DNA of 36,908 nt from Spirochaetaceae bacterium (GTDB taxonomy: Bacteria > Spirochaetota > Spirochaetia > Treponematales > Treponemataceae). Positions 6,687 to 15,056 of this stretch are shown in pieces. The first letter of the stretch is position 1; each line of letters begins with the position of its first letter. Made by a program: the position numbers and the translations under genes. A model generated the notes under the pieces. That model was not told where the DNA came from. It saw nothing but the letters and a program-made list of their open reading frames with translations, and made no database searches. Where the stretch lies: the NCBI GenBank assembly GCA_017614995.1, contig JAGAAX010000044.1:1-36908 (forward strand), written 5' to 3'.

Positions 6687-9020
6687 ATGGCATTTGTAAA
6701 AAACATTTTCGATAAAAACTTCATTGAATACGCAAGCTACGTTATTAGAAGCCGCGCAATTCCAGACCTTGAAGACGGCTTAAAGCCTGTTCAGCGGCGC
6801 ATTCTGCACACGCTTTTTCAGATTGACGACGGCCGCATGCACAAGGTTGCAGGCGTTGTCGGCGACTGTATGAAATACCACCCGCACGGCGATTTGTCTA
6901 TTGGTGCGGCGCTTGTTGTGCTTGCAAACAAGGGCATCTTTATCGAGCGGCAGGGCAACTTCGGCAACGTCTTTACTGGTGACGGCGCATCAGCTTCGCG
7001 CTATATCGAATGTTGTATTCACCCGTTGGCAAAAAATTTCTTGTACAACCCGAATATCACAGAATATATTCCAAGCTATGACGGCAGAAGCAAAGAGCCT
7101 GTCGTTTTTAGGGCGAAACTGCCGGTTGTGCTTCTTGGCGGTGCTGAAGGAATCGCCGTCGGCATGTCAACTAAGATTCTGCCGTACAACCTCAAAGAAG
7201 TTATTGACGCTGAAATCAAAGCACTCAAAGGCGAGCCTTTTGAGATTTATCCAGATGTGCCTACAGGCGGCTTGATTGACGTTTCAAACTATAACGACGG
7301 AAACGGCAAAATTATCACACGCGCCAAGCTTGACATGAGCGACGAAAAGCGCATTGTAATTACAGAACTGCCAGTTGATACAAACTCAAAGGAACTTCTC
7401 GACTCAATAGACAACGCCTATAAAAACGGAAAAATCAAAATAAGCTCTGTCGAGGACTTTACGACAGACCACTGCGAAATTGAGATAAAGCTTCCGCGCG
7501 GCGTTTATGCAAAAGATGTAGAGAAAGCGCTTTACGCCTGCACTGCATGTGAAAAATCAATTGCATGTCAGATGCTCGTTATAAAAGACAATATGCCTGT
7601 TGCAATGACCGCAACAGAAATCATTAAGTATTATGCGCAGAAACTTACGGGCATTATCAAAGACGAGCTTGAATACGAGCGCGGCGCACTTACAGAGCAG
7701 CTTCATCTTAGAACGCTTGAGAGAATCTTTATCGAAGAGCGCATTTACAAGTCGATTGAGCAGATGAAGACAGCCGAAACTGTAGTAAAAGCCGTAAAAG
7801 ACGGTTTTATTCCATTTAGAAGCGAACTTCTGCGTGACATAACCGACGATGACGTTGACCATCTTTTGAAGATTCCGATTAGAAGAATTTCGCTTTTTGA
7901 CATAAACAAGAACCGCGAGCAGGTCAAAGAAATAAACGCAAGGCTCAAAGAAATTGCACGCCGCTTAAAGCATTTGACTGAATGTGCTATCGAATATCTT
8001 GAGGGAATGCTTGACGAAATTAAGGGCTTTACCAAGCTTGACAGCAAAAAAGACCCACGCGCGGTAGACCCAAAACTGCTTGTGCGCCAGACCAAAATCA
8101 CAAAATTCGGCAAAATTGACGTAAAAGACGCTATAAGCCACGACCTTTCGCTCCGCTACGACGACAATTCGGGCTATTTGGGTCTTAACGTAAGCGGCGG
8201 CCGCGAAATAATGAAAGTCGGCCCATACGACCGCATTTTTGCCCTACGGCGCACCGGCGTATACACAGTTTTTGATGTTCCGCAGAAAGTGTTTGTTGAC
8301 AAAGACATGTGGTACTGCGGTCTTGCCGACAAAGAAAAGCTCAGCAAGGTCTTGTTTACAATCTTGTATAGAGACCCAGAGACAAAATTTGTGTACATCA
8401 AAAGATGCCGCGTTGAGCAGTACATCATAAACCGAGACTATGTAATTGTTCCGGACGGAATGGAACTGCTGCACGTTGACACACGCGAAAAATTCAATAT
8501 TACGCTGAATTACGAACCTAAGCCACGCCTTAAGATTTTGAAAGAAACCTTTAAGGCACAGTCTTTTGAAGAGAAAGGCTTAAAAGCGCAGGGCGTGCGT
8601 CTTGCCTCAAAAGAAACTGCTTCAATAGAGATAGATGCCTCAAAATCGTCGGGCTTTATTCAGGGCGAGCTTGATTTGGACACAAAGCCGGCAAAGGCAG
8701 AGCCTGAACCGGCAAAATCTGCGCTTGCTACAATGGAACTGAAAAAAGCCGCTAAACCGGCAGCAAAAGCGGCTGCTACCAAAGCCGCTGCCACAAAAGC
8801 TGCGCCTGCAAAAGCCGCGAAGCCTGCCGCTAAAGCTGCTAAGGCAAAACCAGCTTCAAAAGCTTCTGACGTCGCGAAGGCTTCACCTAAAAAAGCAAAG
8901 TCTGCGCTTGCAACAATGGAAACAAAACCAAAAGCAGACGAAAAGCCTGTAAAGAAAAGCCTTACAGCAAGGGCAGAAGCATTAAAGAACGCCAAAAAAG
9001 ACGGCGGCAAAAAGAAATAG
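6687..9020 (+). CDS. parC: Topoisomerase IV subunit A (ParC) with histone-H1-like tail
   Basis: DNA breakage-reunion subunit partnering ParE. The winged-helix core is clear: DGLKPVQRRIL, YHPHGD and the catalytic Tyr in ASASRYIE. No GyrA box (QRRGGKG) is seen in the C-terminal region, supporting ParC. The start at 6687 follows AAGGA (6677-6681) and the gene lies 9 nt after parE, so they form an operon. From about residue 668 (base ~8691) the protein turns into an Ala/Lys/Pro-rich tail of ~110 residues, full of KPAAKAA-like units, that contains the sequence KSALATME twice. This resembles eukaryotic histone H1 or bacterial Hc1/AlgP tails and is probably a non-specific DNA-binding extension; that function is inferred. 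Confidence 0.9.
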   Translation: MAFVKNIFDKNFIEYASYVIRSRAIPDLEDGLKPVQRRILHTLFQIDDGRMHKVAGVVGDCMKYHPHGDLSIGAALVVLANKGIFIERQGNFGNVFTGDGASASRYIECCIHPLAKNFLYNPNITEYIPSYDGRSKEPVVFRAKLPVVLLGGAEGIAVGMSTKILPYNLKEVIDAEIKALKGEPFEIYPDVPTGGLIDVSNYNDGNGKIITRAKLDMSDEKRIVITELPVDTNSKELLDSIDNAYKNGKIKISSVEDFTTDHCEIEIKLPRGVYAKDVEKALYACTACEKSIACQMLVIKDNMPVAMTATEIIKYYAQKLTGIIKDELEYERGALTEQLHLRTLERIFIEERIYKSIEQMKTAETVVKAVKDGFIPFRSELLRDITDDDVDHLLKIPIRRISLFDINKNREQVKEINARLKEIARRLKHLTECAIEYLEGMLDEIKGFTKLDSKKDPRAVDPKLLVRQTKITKFGKIDVKDAISHDLSLRYDDNSGYLGLNVSGGREIMKVGPYDRIFALRRTGVYTVFDVPQKVFVDKDMWYCGLADKEKLSKVLFTILYRDPETKFVYIKRCRVEQYIINRDYVIVPDGMELLHVDTREKFNITLNYEPKPRLKILKETFKAQSFEEKGLKAQGVRLASKETASIEIDASKSSGFIQGELDLDTKPAKAEPEPAKSALATMELKKAAKPAAKAAATKAAATKAAPAKAAKPAAKAAKAKPASKASDVAKASPKKAKSALATMETKPKADEKPVKKSLTARAEALKNAKKDGGKKK

Positions 9021-9034
9021 CAAAGGAACTGTAA

Positions 9035-9835
9035 TTGACAACAAAAGAACGGGTTAAATTCTGTGCAGAAATACAGAAAAAGCATGGACAAAAAATTGTT
9101 TTTGCAGTTATATCTCTTTTTATTATAATTCAGTTCGGCGGTTCTGCTGTCTGCGCTGTAATTCTTTTCTGTCTTAGTGCTTTGGGAGACATCGGTTCTT
9201 TAGCGGCAATAGTTATTGCATTTCTATTATATATTGGAATTTATGCGCTGCCTTTCCGTAATTTTAAGCGCACAGCAAAGACAAGCCTGCCGTTTCTGCT
9301 CTCTATTCTGGTAACAAGCGTTTCAGCATTTATTGTGCTTATCTCAAGCGGAACTATTGAAGAACTAAGTACAATTATGCAGCAGATAATGCAGGAAAAC
9401 AGTCAGCTACAGGCTCAGACAGATCCAAGCGCCGTCATACTGACCCTTTCGCTTATATTAGGCGGTTTCATTCTTATTACGCTGCTCTTAAATCTTCCGC
9501 TGATTTATCTTCCGTTTTTTGACTTTGACATGCAGAAAAAACCGCCAAAAGAAGTTAGAAAAACTGCTTTTGCGCTTTTCAAAGAAAGCTTTAAGAAGCT
9601 GTTTGCAGGCTGCTTCTTCTTTGCAGGAAGGAACATAGCGGCGTTTCTTGTTTTTTATGGAATTAAGCTTTTGAACATAAAAGTTCTAAGCGATATTGCA
9701 GCTTTCTTTTCTTCGATATTTCTGTTCTTTGCCTATGCGTCGGTTATGCTGATGGCAGCGTGCATCTTTCAAGATTACACACAGCCTGAAGCAGAATTTG
9801 AGGTTTTGGCAATTGAGGACAGCAATAACGAATAA
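9035..9835 (+). CDS. Unrecognised integral membrane protein
   Basis: A 266-residue protein of unknown function. It begins with a short basic cytoplasmic segment and has about six hydrophobic segments (roughly residues 20-45, 50-75, 83-105, 130-160, 195-215, 220-245), with a charged loop KKPPKEVRK between the fourth and fifth. The start is TTG at 9035, 7 nt after AAAGGA (9022-9027). It follows parC by 14 nt and is probably co-transcribed, but no link to topoisomerase is evident. The next gene has its own promoter. Confidence 0.75.
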   Translation: MTTKERVKFCAEIQKKHGQKIVFAVISLFIIIQFGGSAVCAVILFCLSALGDIGSLAAIVIAFLLYIGIYALPFRNFKRTAKTSLPFLLSILVTSVSAFIVLISSGTIEELSTIMQQIMQENSQLQAQTDPSAVILTLSLILGGFILITLLLNLPLIYLPFFDFDMQKKPPKEVRKTAFALFKESFKKLFAGCFFFAGRNIAAFLVFYGIKLLNIKVLSDIAAFFSSIFLFFAYASVMLMAACIFQDYTQPEAEFEVLAIEDSNNE

Positions 9836-9840
9836 ACCTT

Positions 9841-9870
9841 TTGTAAATTCCATCAAGTATATGTTATAAT
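9841..9870 (+). promoter_or_regulatory. Promoter of the CHASE2 cyclase gene
   Basis: TTGTAA (9841-9846), 18-nt spacer, perfect TATAAT (9865-9870). It gives a ~32-nt leader with GGAG (9897-9900) before ATG 9910. Confidence 0.65.
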
Positions 9871-9909
9871 TGAACATCTCAAATTATTTTCACTTTGGAG
9901 TTTTTTCTT

Positions 9910-12723
9910 ATGGCAGAAAAAAAAGAAAATGCAAAACTCATTCTTGAAAAGTCAAAGCAGGTGGGAGAAAAAATAAAATCTTTCCTTTCTGAAAAACTTG
10001 AATACGTTATTGCATTTATCGTATGTGTTGTTATTTCTGCAGTTTCACTTTCAAGCGGATTCAAGTCACTTGAATTCAAATATTATGATACGTATCTCAA
10101 ACTGAAAGCTGAAATTCCGCAAAGCAAGGATATCATCATGGCGTTTGTTGACGACGATGCCATCGGTGAAATCGGCACTTATCCATGGAGCCGCGACATA
10201 TATGCGGATATGCTTATACGCCTTAGAGAAGTCGGTGCAAAGGCGGCTGTTTTCGATATTGAGTTTCTTGACAAATCTTCTATGGGCGTAAACCCTGATT
10301 ATGTTGCGAACAAGCTTCCGAAGGAATATTCATCAATGCAGAAAGAAGTAACATCTTCTGTAAATGATTTTTCTGCGGCTATTGCAAGCAAGTCTCTGCC
10401 AATAAGTCAGGCAAACGAAGTCGGTCAGGAAATCAACGACTATCTCTCGCCTATCATGGAAAATATGTATGATTCAATCAGGTCTAACATTTTCCGCGAC
10501 AACGATGAATATTTGAGCAAGGCATTACGGTATTTCGGCAACGCATTTTTGACAATCAATTATTGTAAATGCGTTACAGAAACAGAATTGTCAGATGCTT
10601 CTATTGAATATTCTTTTAACCACATACTTCACAAAAACGTAGAAGACCCTAAAGCTTACATCAAAAGAGACAACCTTACAGAGCGTAAAAACCTGCGTCA
10701 GGACTATGGTATTGGTCCTGCAATCTTTACTTTGATGCAGAACGCAGCAGGTGCAGGTTTCCCAAACGTAGTTGTAGACTCTGACGGTGTCCGCCGCCGC
10801 TACCAGCTCTTGTCTGAATATAAAGGCAGATATGTTGCAGAGCTTGTTTTTGAGCCGCTGCTTGCACAGATGCAGCCTGAAAAAATCATAAGAAAGAAAC
10901 ATTCGCTTATACTGAAAAACGCACTGCCCCCGGACGGTTCTTCAAACAAGCGCATAGACTTAAAGATTCCGCTTGACAGCCACGGCTGTATGCTTATCAA
11001 CTGGATTAAGACCCCGATTGAGACAAGCTTTAAGGCTGACTCAATTCTTTTCTTGTATGAAATTGACAGACGCGAAGAATCGATTATTTCAATTTTTTCT
11101 GACCTTGCAAAACTCAACTGGCCGTTTAATTTCTGCCAGATTTCAGAATATATAGTACAAGAATACAACAGCCTTGCTGAATATAAAGAGCAGCTTTTAA
11201 ACGGCGGCCGCAACGACTTTGATGAATATTTCCAAAGACGCAAAGATCTCTTCAACGACATGAATATTCTCAACGACGAGAATATTCAGAATGAAGTATT
11301 TGATTACTTTGCTTCAGTAAGGGAAGAAACCGGCGATGTAACTGCTTATCAGGATGTCGAGGCACTTGTAAGAAAATACTTTGAGACATTCGCAAGTGAC
11401 TACGATATTTACAACAGCAATTTTCAGCGTCTTGTAGACTTTTATGACGGAAGTTTCTGCCTTATCGGTAACAAGGCAACTGGTACAACCGATTTGGGTG
11501 TTACACCGTTCATGAACTATTACGCAAACGTCGGTACGCACGCCAACCTCTACAACACAATCGTGAACCAGTCTTTTATTACGCCGCTTCCAAGACTTTA
11601 TTCACTGATTATTATGCTTGTTTTGAGCTATCTGTTCTCGCTTTTGTTCAGACGCTTAAAGACACTCAACTCGCGATTCATCGTCGGTACAATTGTAGTA
11701 TCAGCCGTTATTGTTGTTCTGTATCTTGCTTTTGCAACATTCCAGCTTTATATCGAATCGCTCGCAATCATAACATCGCTGGTTTTAATTTTCATAAGCA
11801 TTACGGTTGCCAGATTTATTCTTTCTGAAAAAGACAAGAACTTCTTGCGCAAGGCTTTCTCTACATATCTTTCTGGCGACATTATCGATGAAATCGTTAA
11901 AGACCCGAAAAAGCTTGCTCTCGGTGGTCAGGAAAAGGAACTTACGGCAATCTTTACAGACGTCCGCTCGTTCTCTACTCTGTCTGAAAAAGTTACGCCT
12001 ACACAGCTTGTATATATCTTGAACATCTACCTTTCGCGCATGAGTGACATCGTTCTTGAAAACAAGGGAACAATCGACAAATTTGAAGGTGATGCTATCA
12101 TCGCTTTCTACGGTGCGCCTGTAGACAACGAACAGCACGCAAGATGTGCGCTTATGAGCGCAATCCGTATGAAACAGGCTGAAGTTGAAATCAACAAGTA
12201 TCTGCTTGACCGCGGCGAAGCGCCTAACGAGCTTCTTACACGTATCGGAATTAACTCTGGCCCTATGGTTGTTGGAAACATGGGTACGGAAGCTAAGATG
12301 AACTACACGATTATGGGCAACGACGTAAACCTTGCCGCGCGTCTTGAAGGTGTAAACAAAGTCTACGGCACATGGATTCTGGCTTCTGAATCTACCTTCA
12401 ACAAGGCAGGTCCGGGCTTTGTAGGACGCCGCCTTGACCGCGTACGCGTTATCGGTATCAACACACCTGTTCAGCTTTACAACATCATCGGTCTTGACGA
12501 AGAAACGCCTGACAACGTAAAAGAAGGCGTTGAGCTTTTCCATGACGCACTCGACACTTATCTTTCAAGAGATTTTGAAAGCGCAATGTCAAAATTCAAA
12601 AAGGTTTTGACCGTTCTGCCTGAAGACCCGCCAACACAGGTTTACATGGAAAGAGCGCGCAAGCTCATCATTACAGGCGTTCCAGATGAATGGGACGGCG
12701 TTGTAAACATGACTTCAAAATAA
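9910..12723 (+). CDS. CHASE2-domain class III adenylate/guanylate cyclase
   Basis: A membrane sensor that should make cAMP (or cGMP). After a short basic N-terminus and one membrane segment (~residues 28-50) comes a long periplasmic CHASE2 region (~55-550, with YDTYLKL and the FVDDDAIGEIG stretch), two or three membrane segments (~555-635), and a class III cyclase domain (~665-855). Metal-binding Asp residues are D684 (FTDVRS) and D728 (FEGDAI). The nucleotide-end set is D805, N807 and R811 in MGNDVNLAARLE, the pattern usual for adenylate rather than guanylate cyclases. A helical, TPR-like tail (FHDALDTYLSRDFESAMSKF) ends the protein. All catalytic positions are present. GGAG lies 9 nt before the chosen ATG. 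The stop overlaps the next start by one base. Confidence 0.9.
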   Translation: MAEKKENAKLILEKSKQVGEKIKSFLSEKLEYVIAFIVCVVISAVSLSSGFKSLEFKYYDTYLKLKAEIPQSKDIIMAFVDDDAIGEIGTYPWSRDIYADMLIRLREVGAKAAVFDIEFLDKSSMGVNPDYVANKLPKEYSSMQKEVTSSVNDFSAAIASKSLPISQANEVGQEINDYLSPIMENMYDSIRSNIFRDNDEYLSKALRYFGNAFLTINYCKCVTETELSDASIEYSFNHILHKNVEDPKAYIKRDNLTERKNLRQDYGIGPAIFTLMQNAAGAGFPNVVVDSDGVRRRYQLLSEYKGRYVAELVFEPLLAQMQPEKIIRKKHSLILKNALPPDGSSNKRIDLKIPLDSHGCMLINWIKTPIETSFKADSILFLYEIDRREESIISIFSDLAKLNWPFNFCQISEYIVQEYNSLAEYKEQLLNGGRNDFDEYFQRRKDLFNDMNILNDENIQNEVFDYFASVREETGDVTAYQDVEALVRKYFETFASDYDIYNSNFQRLVDFYDGSFCLIGNKATGTTDLGVTPFMNYYANVGTHANLYNTIVNQSFITPLPRLYSLIIMLVLSYLFSLLFRRLKTLNSRFIVGTIVVSAVIVVLYLAFATFQLYIESLAIITSLVLIFISITVARFILSEKDKNFLRKAFSTYLSGDIIDEIVKDPKKLALGGQEKELTAIFTDVRSFSTLSEKVTPTQLVYILNIYLSRMSDIVLENKGTIDKFEGDAIIAFYGAPVDNEQHARCALMSAIRMKQAEVEINKYLLDRGEAPNELLTRIGINSGPMVVGNMGTEAKMNYTIMGNDVNLAARLEGVNKVYGTWILASESTFNKAGPGFVGRRLDRVRVIGINTPVQLYNIIGLDEETPDNVKEGVELFHDALDTYLSRDFESAMSKFKKVLTVLPEDPPTQVYMERARKLIITGVPDEWDGVVNMTSK

Positions 12724-13310
12724 TGAGGATTCTGACTGAATATGCACAAACCTCGATTGAAGTGAAAAAATCGAGGTTTCTTGCAGAAGCTTTTGTAATC
12801 ACTTCGCAGGCAGAGGCGCGCGCACTGCTGCGTGAGCAGAAAGCCAAATTTCAAGACGCCACACATGTAATCCACGCCTTTATTTCGGGCTTAAACGCTG
12901 AAGTTTCCGGCTGTTCTGATGACGGCGAACCGTCTGGAACAGCAGGACGCCCGGTGCTTGAGGTGCTTAAAGGCAGAAACTGCACAAACATAATGCTTAC
13001 TGTTACGCGCTGGTTTGGCGGCACTTTGCTCGGTACAGGCGGTCTTGTAAAAGCTTACGGCGATGCGGCAAAAGCGGTCTTGGACATCTGCAAGATAGAA
13101 GAATACATTCCAAAAGTTCAGTTTCAATTTGACGCGCCATATTCTGTTTATGAGCAGATTAAGCTTATTTTAAAGCAGTATTCGGCGGAGAACATCACAG
13201 AAGAATTCGCTGAAAACATTCATATTGCAGGCTTAATACCAGAAGCCAATAAAGAAAAGCTTCAAAAGCATATCTTTGACTTTAGCAATGGCAAAATAAC
13301 ACTGATTTAG
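12723..13310 (+). CDS. yigZ: YigZ/IMPACT family protein
   Basis: A 195-residue member of the UPF0029/IMPACT family, with the N-terminal signature VTRWFGGTLLGTGGLVKAYG and the preceding DDGEPSGTAGRPVLE, then a small ferredoxin-like C-terminal domain. Family members relate to translation control in eukaryotes; the bacterial role is not settled. The ATG overlaps the cyclase stop as TAATG and lacks a good Shine-Dalgarno, so it is probably translated by coupling. A weak terminator follows. Confidence 0.88.
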   Translation: MRILTEYAQTSIEVKKSRFLAEAFVITSQAEARALLREQKAKFQDATHVIHAFISGLNAEVSGCSDDGEPSGTAGRPVLEVLKGRNCTNIMLTVTRWFGGTLLGTGGLVKAYGDAAKAVLDICKIEEYIPKVQFQFDAPYSVYEQIKLILKQYSAENITEEFAENIHIAGLIPEANKEKLQKHIFDFSNGKITLI

Positions 13311-13317
13311 GGGCGAC

Positions 13318-13349
13318 AAGAACCTCTACTCGTAAGCGGATTCTTTTTT
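13318..13349 (+). terminator. Probable intrinsic terminator after yigZ
   Basis: AAGAACC (13318-13324) pairs with GGATTCTT (13338-13345) with one bulged A, followed by a run of T. The loop is long, so it is a moderate candidate. Confidence 0.4.
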
Positions 13350-13403
13350 CCCTAAACTCCCTTATTTTGCACACATTCTCAGGATTTTTGAAAGCAATTT
13401 GAT

Positions 13404-13570
13404 TAAGCATAAAGACACGTGGCAGTGGTGCTACTGGTGGTTTCGACTCCGCTCAAGCACCGGCTGGTCACTGCGCTCAACCACAGGATATACAATGAGC
13501 TCAAGCACTTGCTGGTCACTGAGCGAAGCCGAAGTGACCACGTGTTCCATGCGGTTGGTTCGATTACGCT
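13404..13570. repeat. Dispersed GAGCGAAG-type repeats
   Basis: This part of the gap after yigZ has no plausible gene. It holds degenerate copies of a dispersed repeat with core CTGAGCGAAGYCGAAG flanked by short inverted arms. The best copy, 13514-13539, has GGTCA and TGACC as arms. Reverse-oriented partial copies (CGACTCCGCTCAAGCACC, TGCGCTCAACCAC) lie at about 13443-13485. A sister copy is at 20719-20744. Confidence 0.65.
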
Positions 13571-13576
13571 AAGCCC

Positions 13577-13790
13577 GTCATACTGAACTTGTTTCAGCAT
13601 CTCGGGTTTGCATTAAGTTTACTTAAAAACTAGTTTATTCAGCAAACCCTGCCAGTTTTCGTAAAACGAAAACTGGATTTAGTCTTTATAGTTTTTGCGG
13701 AAGCAGAAACTATGCGTTTCGCCAGCGGTAATTAAAAATCTAGATTAAGCCATCGCGAAACGCAGATTCCGAACCAAGTTCGGAATGACG
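13577..13790. repeat. Composite repeat block flanked by inverted 29-bp copies
   Basis: The block is bounded by two inverted copies of a repeat with core GAACTTG: 13577-13605 (plus) and 13763-13790 (minus), 22 of 29 positions alike by eye. Inside are two perfect or near-perfect hairpins, 13652-13676 (11-bp stem, loop AAA) and 13688-13713 (11 bp with one wobble, loop GGAA), and a 46-bp module 13716-13761 with TGCGTTTCGC / GCGAAACGCA ends. The right copy abuts the PilZ stop codon. No open reading frame in the block is credible. It could be a MITE-like or REP-like assembly. Confidence 0.6.
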
Positions 13791-14843
13791 CTAGTCAGCA
13801 GCAGGTTCTTCAGCAGCCAGTTCTTCATTTTCAGCCGGGGCGGATGCTTCTGATTCTGCCACAGGGCTTGCACTTTCAGCAGGCTTTTCTGCTTCAGTCG
13901 CCGGTTCTTCAGGTTTTGCAGCTTTTTCAGCTTCAGCCTTTTTGGCAGCTTTGGCATTATAAGCAGCAATATATTCCTCAGTTACTTCTTCAGCCTCTTC
14001 CGGTTCATCAAGAATATAAGAGCCGTTATTAGAAAGCGTGTAGTCTTTCTGATCTGGCATAGTGTCATGAGCCATTTTTGTAATTCTGCCCTGAAGGAAT
14101 GACTGCAAGTATTCTCTTATTGATTTGCGCACATTAAAGCTGATTGCCTGCGTAAAGACAATTACAACCGTAAGCTTATCATCGCCAGTTACAAAAGCCT
14201 TGAGGACGGCTGCACTGCATTTATAAGTCTCGTTATCAATAATAAGGGAAAATTCCCTTATGAGCATATTTATCTTAAAGAATTCCTGATACCTCAAAGA
14301 AACAATGCATGAAAGCCCGGCTGAACTTATGTCTTTAACCCTTGCAGTAAAGCGCTTTTCGCCAAAATCAAAGAAAATGCCGATACGCGTATCATCAAGA
14401 CAGTCTGCACGCACAAAGCGCCGTCTGCCCTTTGCACCGTTCAAGTCAAGAATGTTTCTTATCTGTTCAATTAAGTCATCATGCGGCTGGTTTAAGCCTA
14501 TAAAGCCTGCCGGAACAACTGACTGCATAAGAAAATGCATTTTCTGCGCATAACCCAGGGTCGAAGAAATAATTCCCAAGAAAATTGTGGAAAGCATCTC
14601 GTCATTCTCAAAGCTTTCCATAAAATTGAACCAGCCGTTAGGTGTCAAGGCATCATCTACATCAATAAAGCAAATTGAATCGGGGAAATTTTTAAGAACC
14701 GCTTTGGCGCGGCGGTAATCGTTTATTGTATAAACTTCGTATTCCTTGTTGAACAAGGCAGGTACTACCGTCTGCTGAAATTCATAAGTTGTATTGAGGA
14801 AAAATACTTTTCGTCCAAAATCAGTATTCTCATGCAGATTCAT
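13791..14843 (-). CDS. PilZ-domain c-di-GMP effector with receiver-like N-terminus
   Basis: A 350-residue cytosolic protein. Residues ~10-130 look like a response-regulator receiver fold without an evident phospho-acceptor arrangement. A PilZ domain follows at ~138-255 with both c-di-GMP motifs intact: R141-x3-R145 (in RRRFVRAD) and D171-x-S173-x2-G176 (DISSAG). From ~285 the protein becomes an acidic Ala/Glu/Pro-rich tail, probably disordered. It should bind c-di-GMP and pass the signal to an unknown partner. There is no convincing Shine-Dalgarno; TAAAAT ends 6 nt before the ATG, so the transcript is predicted leaderless. Confidence 0.85.
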   Translation of the reverse strand: MNLHENTDFGRKVFFLNTTYEFQQTVVPALFNKEYEVYTINDYRRAKAVLKNFPDSICFIDVDDALTPNGWFNFMESFENDEMLSTIFLGIISSTLGYAQKMHFLMQSVVPAGFIGLNQPHDDLIEQIRNILDLNGAKGRRRFVRADCLDDTRIGIFFDFGEKRFTARVKDISSAGLSCIVSLRYQEFFKINMLIREFSLIIDNETYKCSAAVLKAFVTGDDKLTVVIVFTQAISFNVRKSIREYLQSFLQGRITKMAHDTMPDQKDYTLSNNGSYILDEPEEAEEVTEEYIAAYNAKAAKKAEAEKAAKPEEPATEAEKPAESASPVAESEASAPAENEELAAEEPAAD

Positions 14844-14849
14844 ATCTCT

Positions 14850-14878
14850 ATTTTAAGGTCTCTTCGTCAAAAACACAA
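14850..14878 (-). promoter_or_regulatory. Promoter of the PilZ gene, leaderless geometry
   Basis: On the minus strand TTGTGT (14878-14873), 17-nt spacer, TAAAAT (14855-14850), then 6 nt to ATG 14843. Confidence 0.55.
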
Positions 14879-14953
14879 GCGAAAACTTCATAGTTAAATA
14901 TGAAAACACTGCAAACAGACTTGTAAATTATTGTAAAATAATTAGAGTAATTA

Positions 14954-14982
14954 GAGATTTTTCTAAAATCTCCAATTATAAT
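14954..14982 (+). promoter_or_regulatory. Palindrome beside the lipoprotein -10 box
   Basis: GAGATTTT (14954-14961) and AAAATCTC (14965-14972) form a perfect 8-bp inverted repeat with a 3-nt centre, 4 nt upstream of a perfect TATAAT (14977-14982). It occupies the -35 region, where no good -35 hexamer is seen, suggesting an activator or repressor site. Confidence 0.4.
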
Positions 14983-15056
14983 GCAGACAAGAATTGGTAC
15001 AAGGAAGTCTGATGTATTCAGATTTATTTCAGCTATTCATTTTAAGGATGGAACTT

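Noticed and set aside
4851-9020. Gyrase (gyrB/gyrA) instead of topoisomerase IV
   Set aside because: The pair is adjacent as parE-parC, no GyrA box is visible in the A subunit and the B subunit has topo IV length. A phylogeny would settle it.
8660-9091. 143-codon minus-strand ORF opposite the ParC tail
   Set aside because: It is the antisense shadow of the Ala/Lys-rich repeats and gives low-complexity Ala/Phe sequence.
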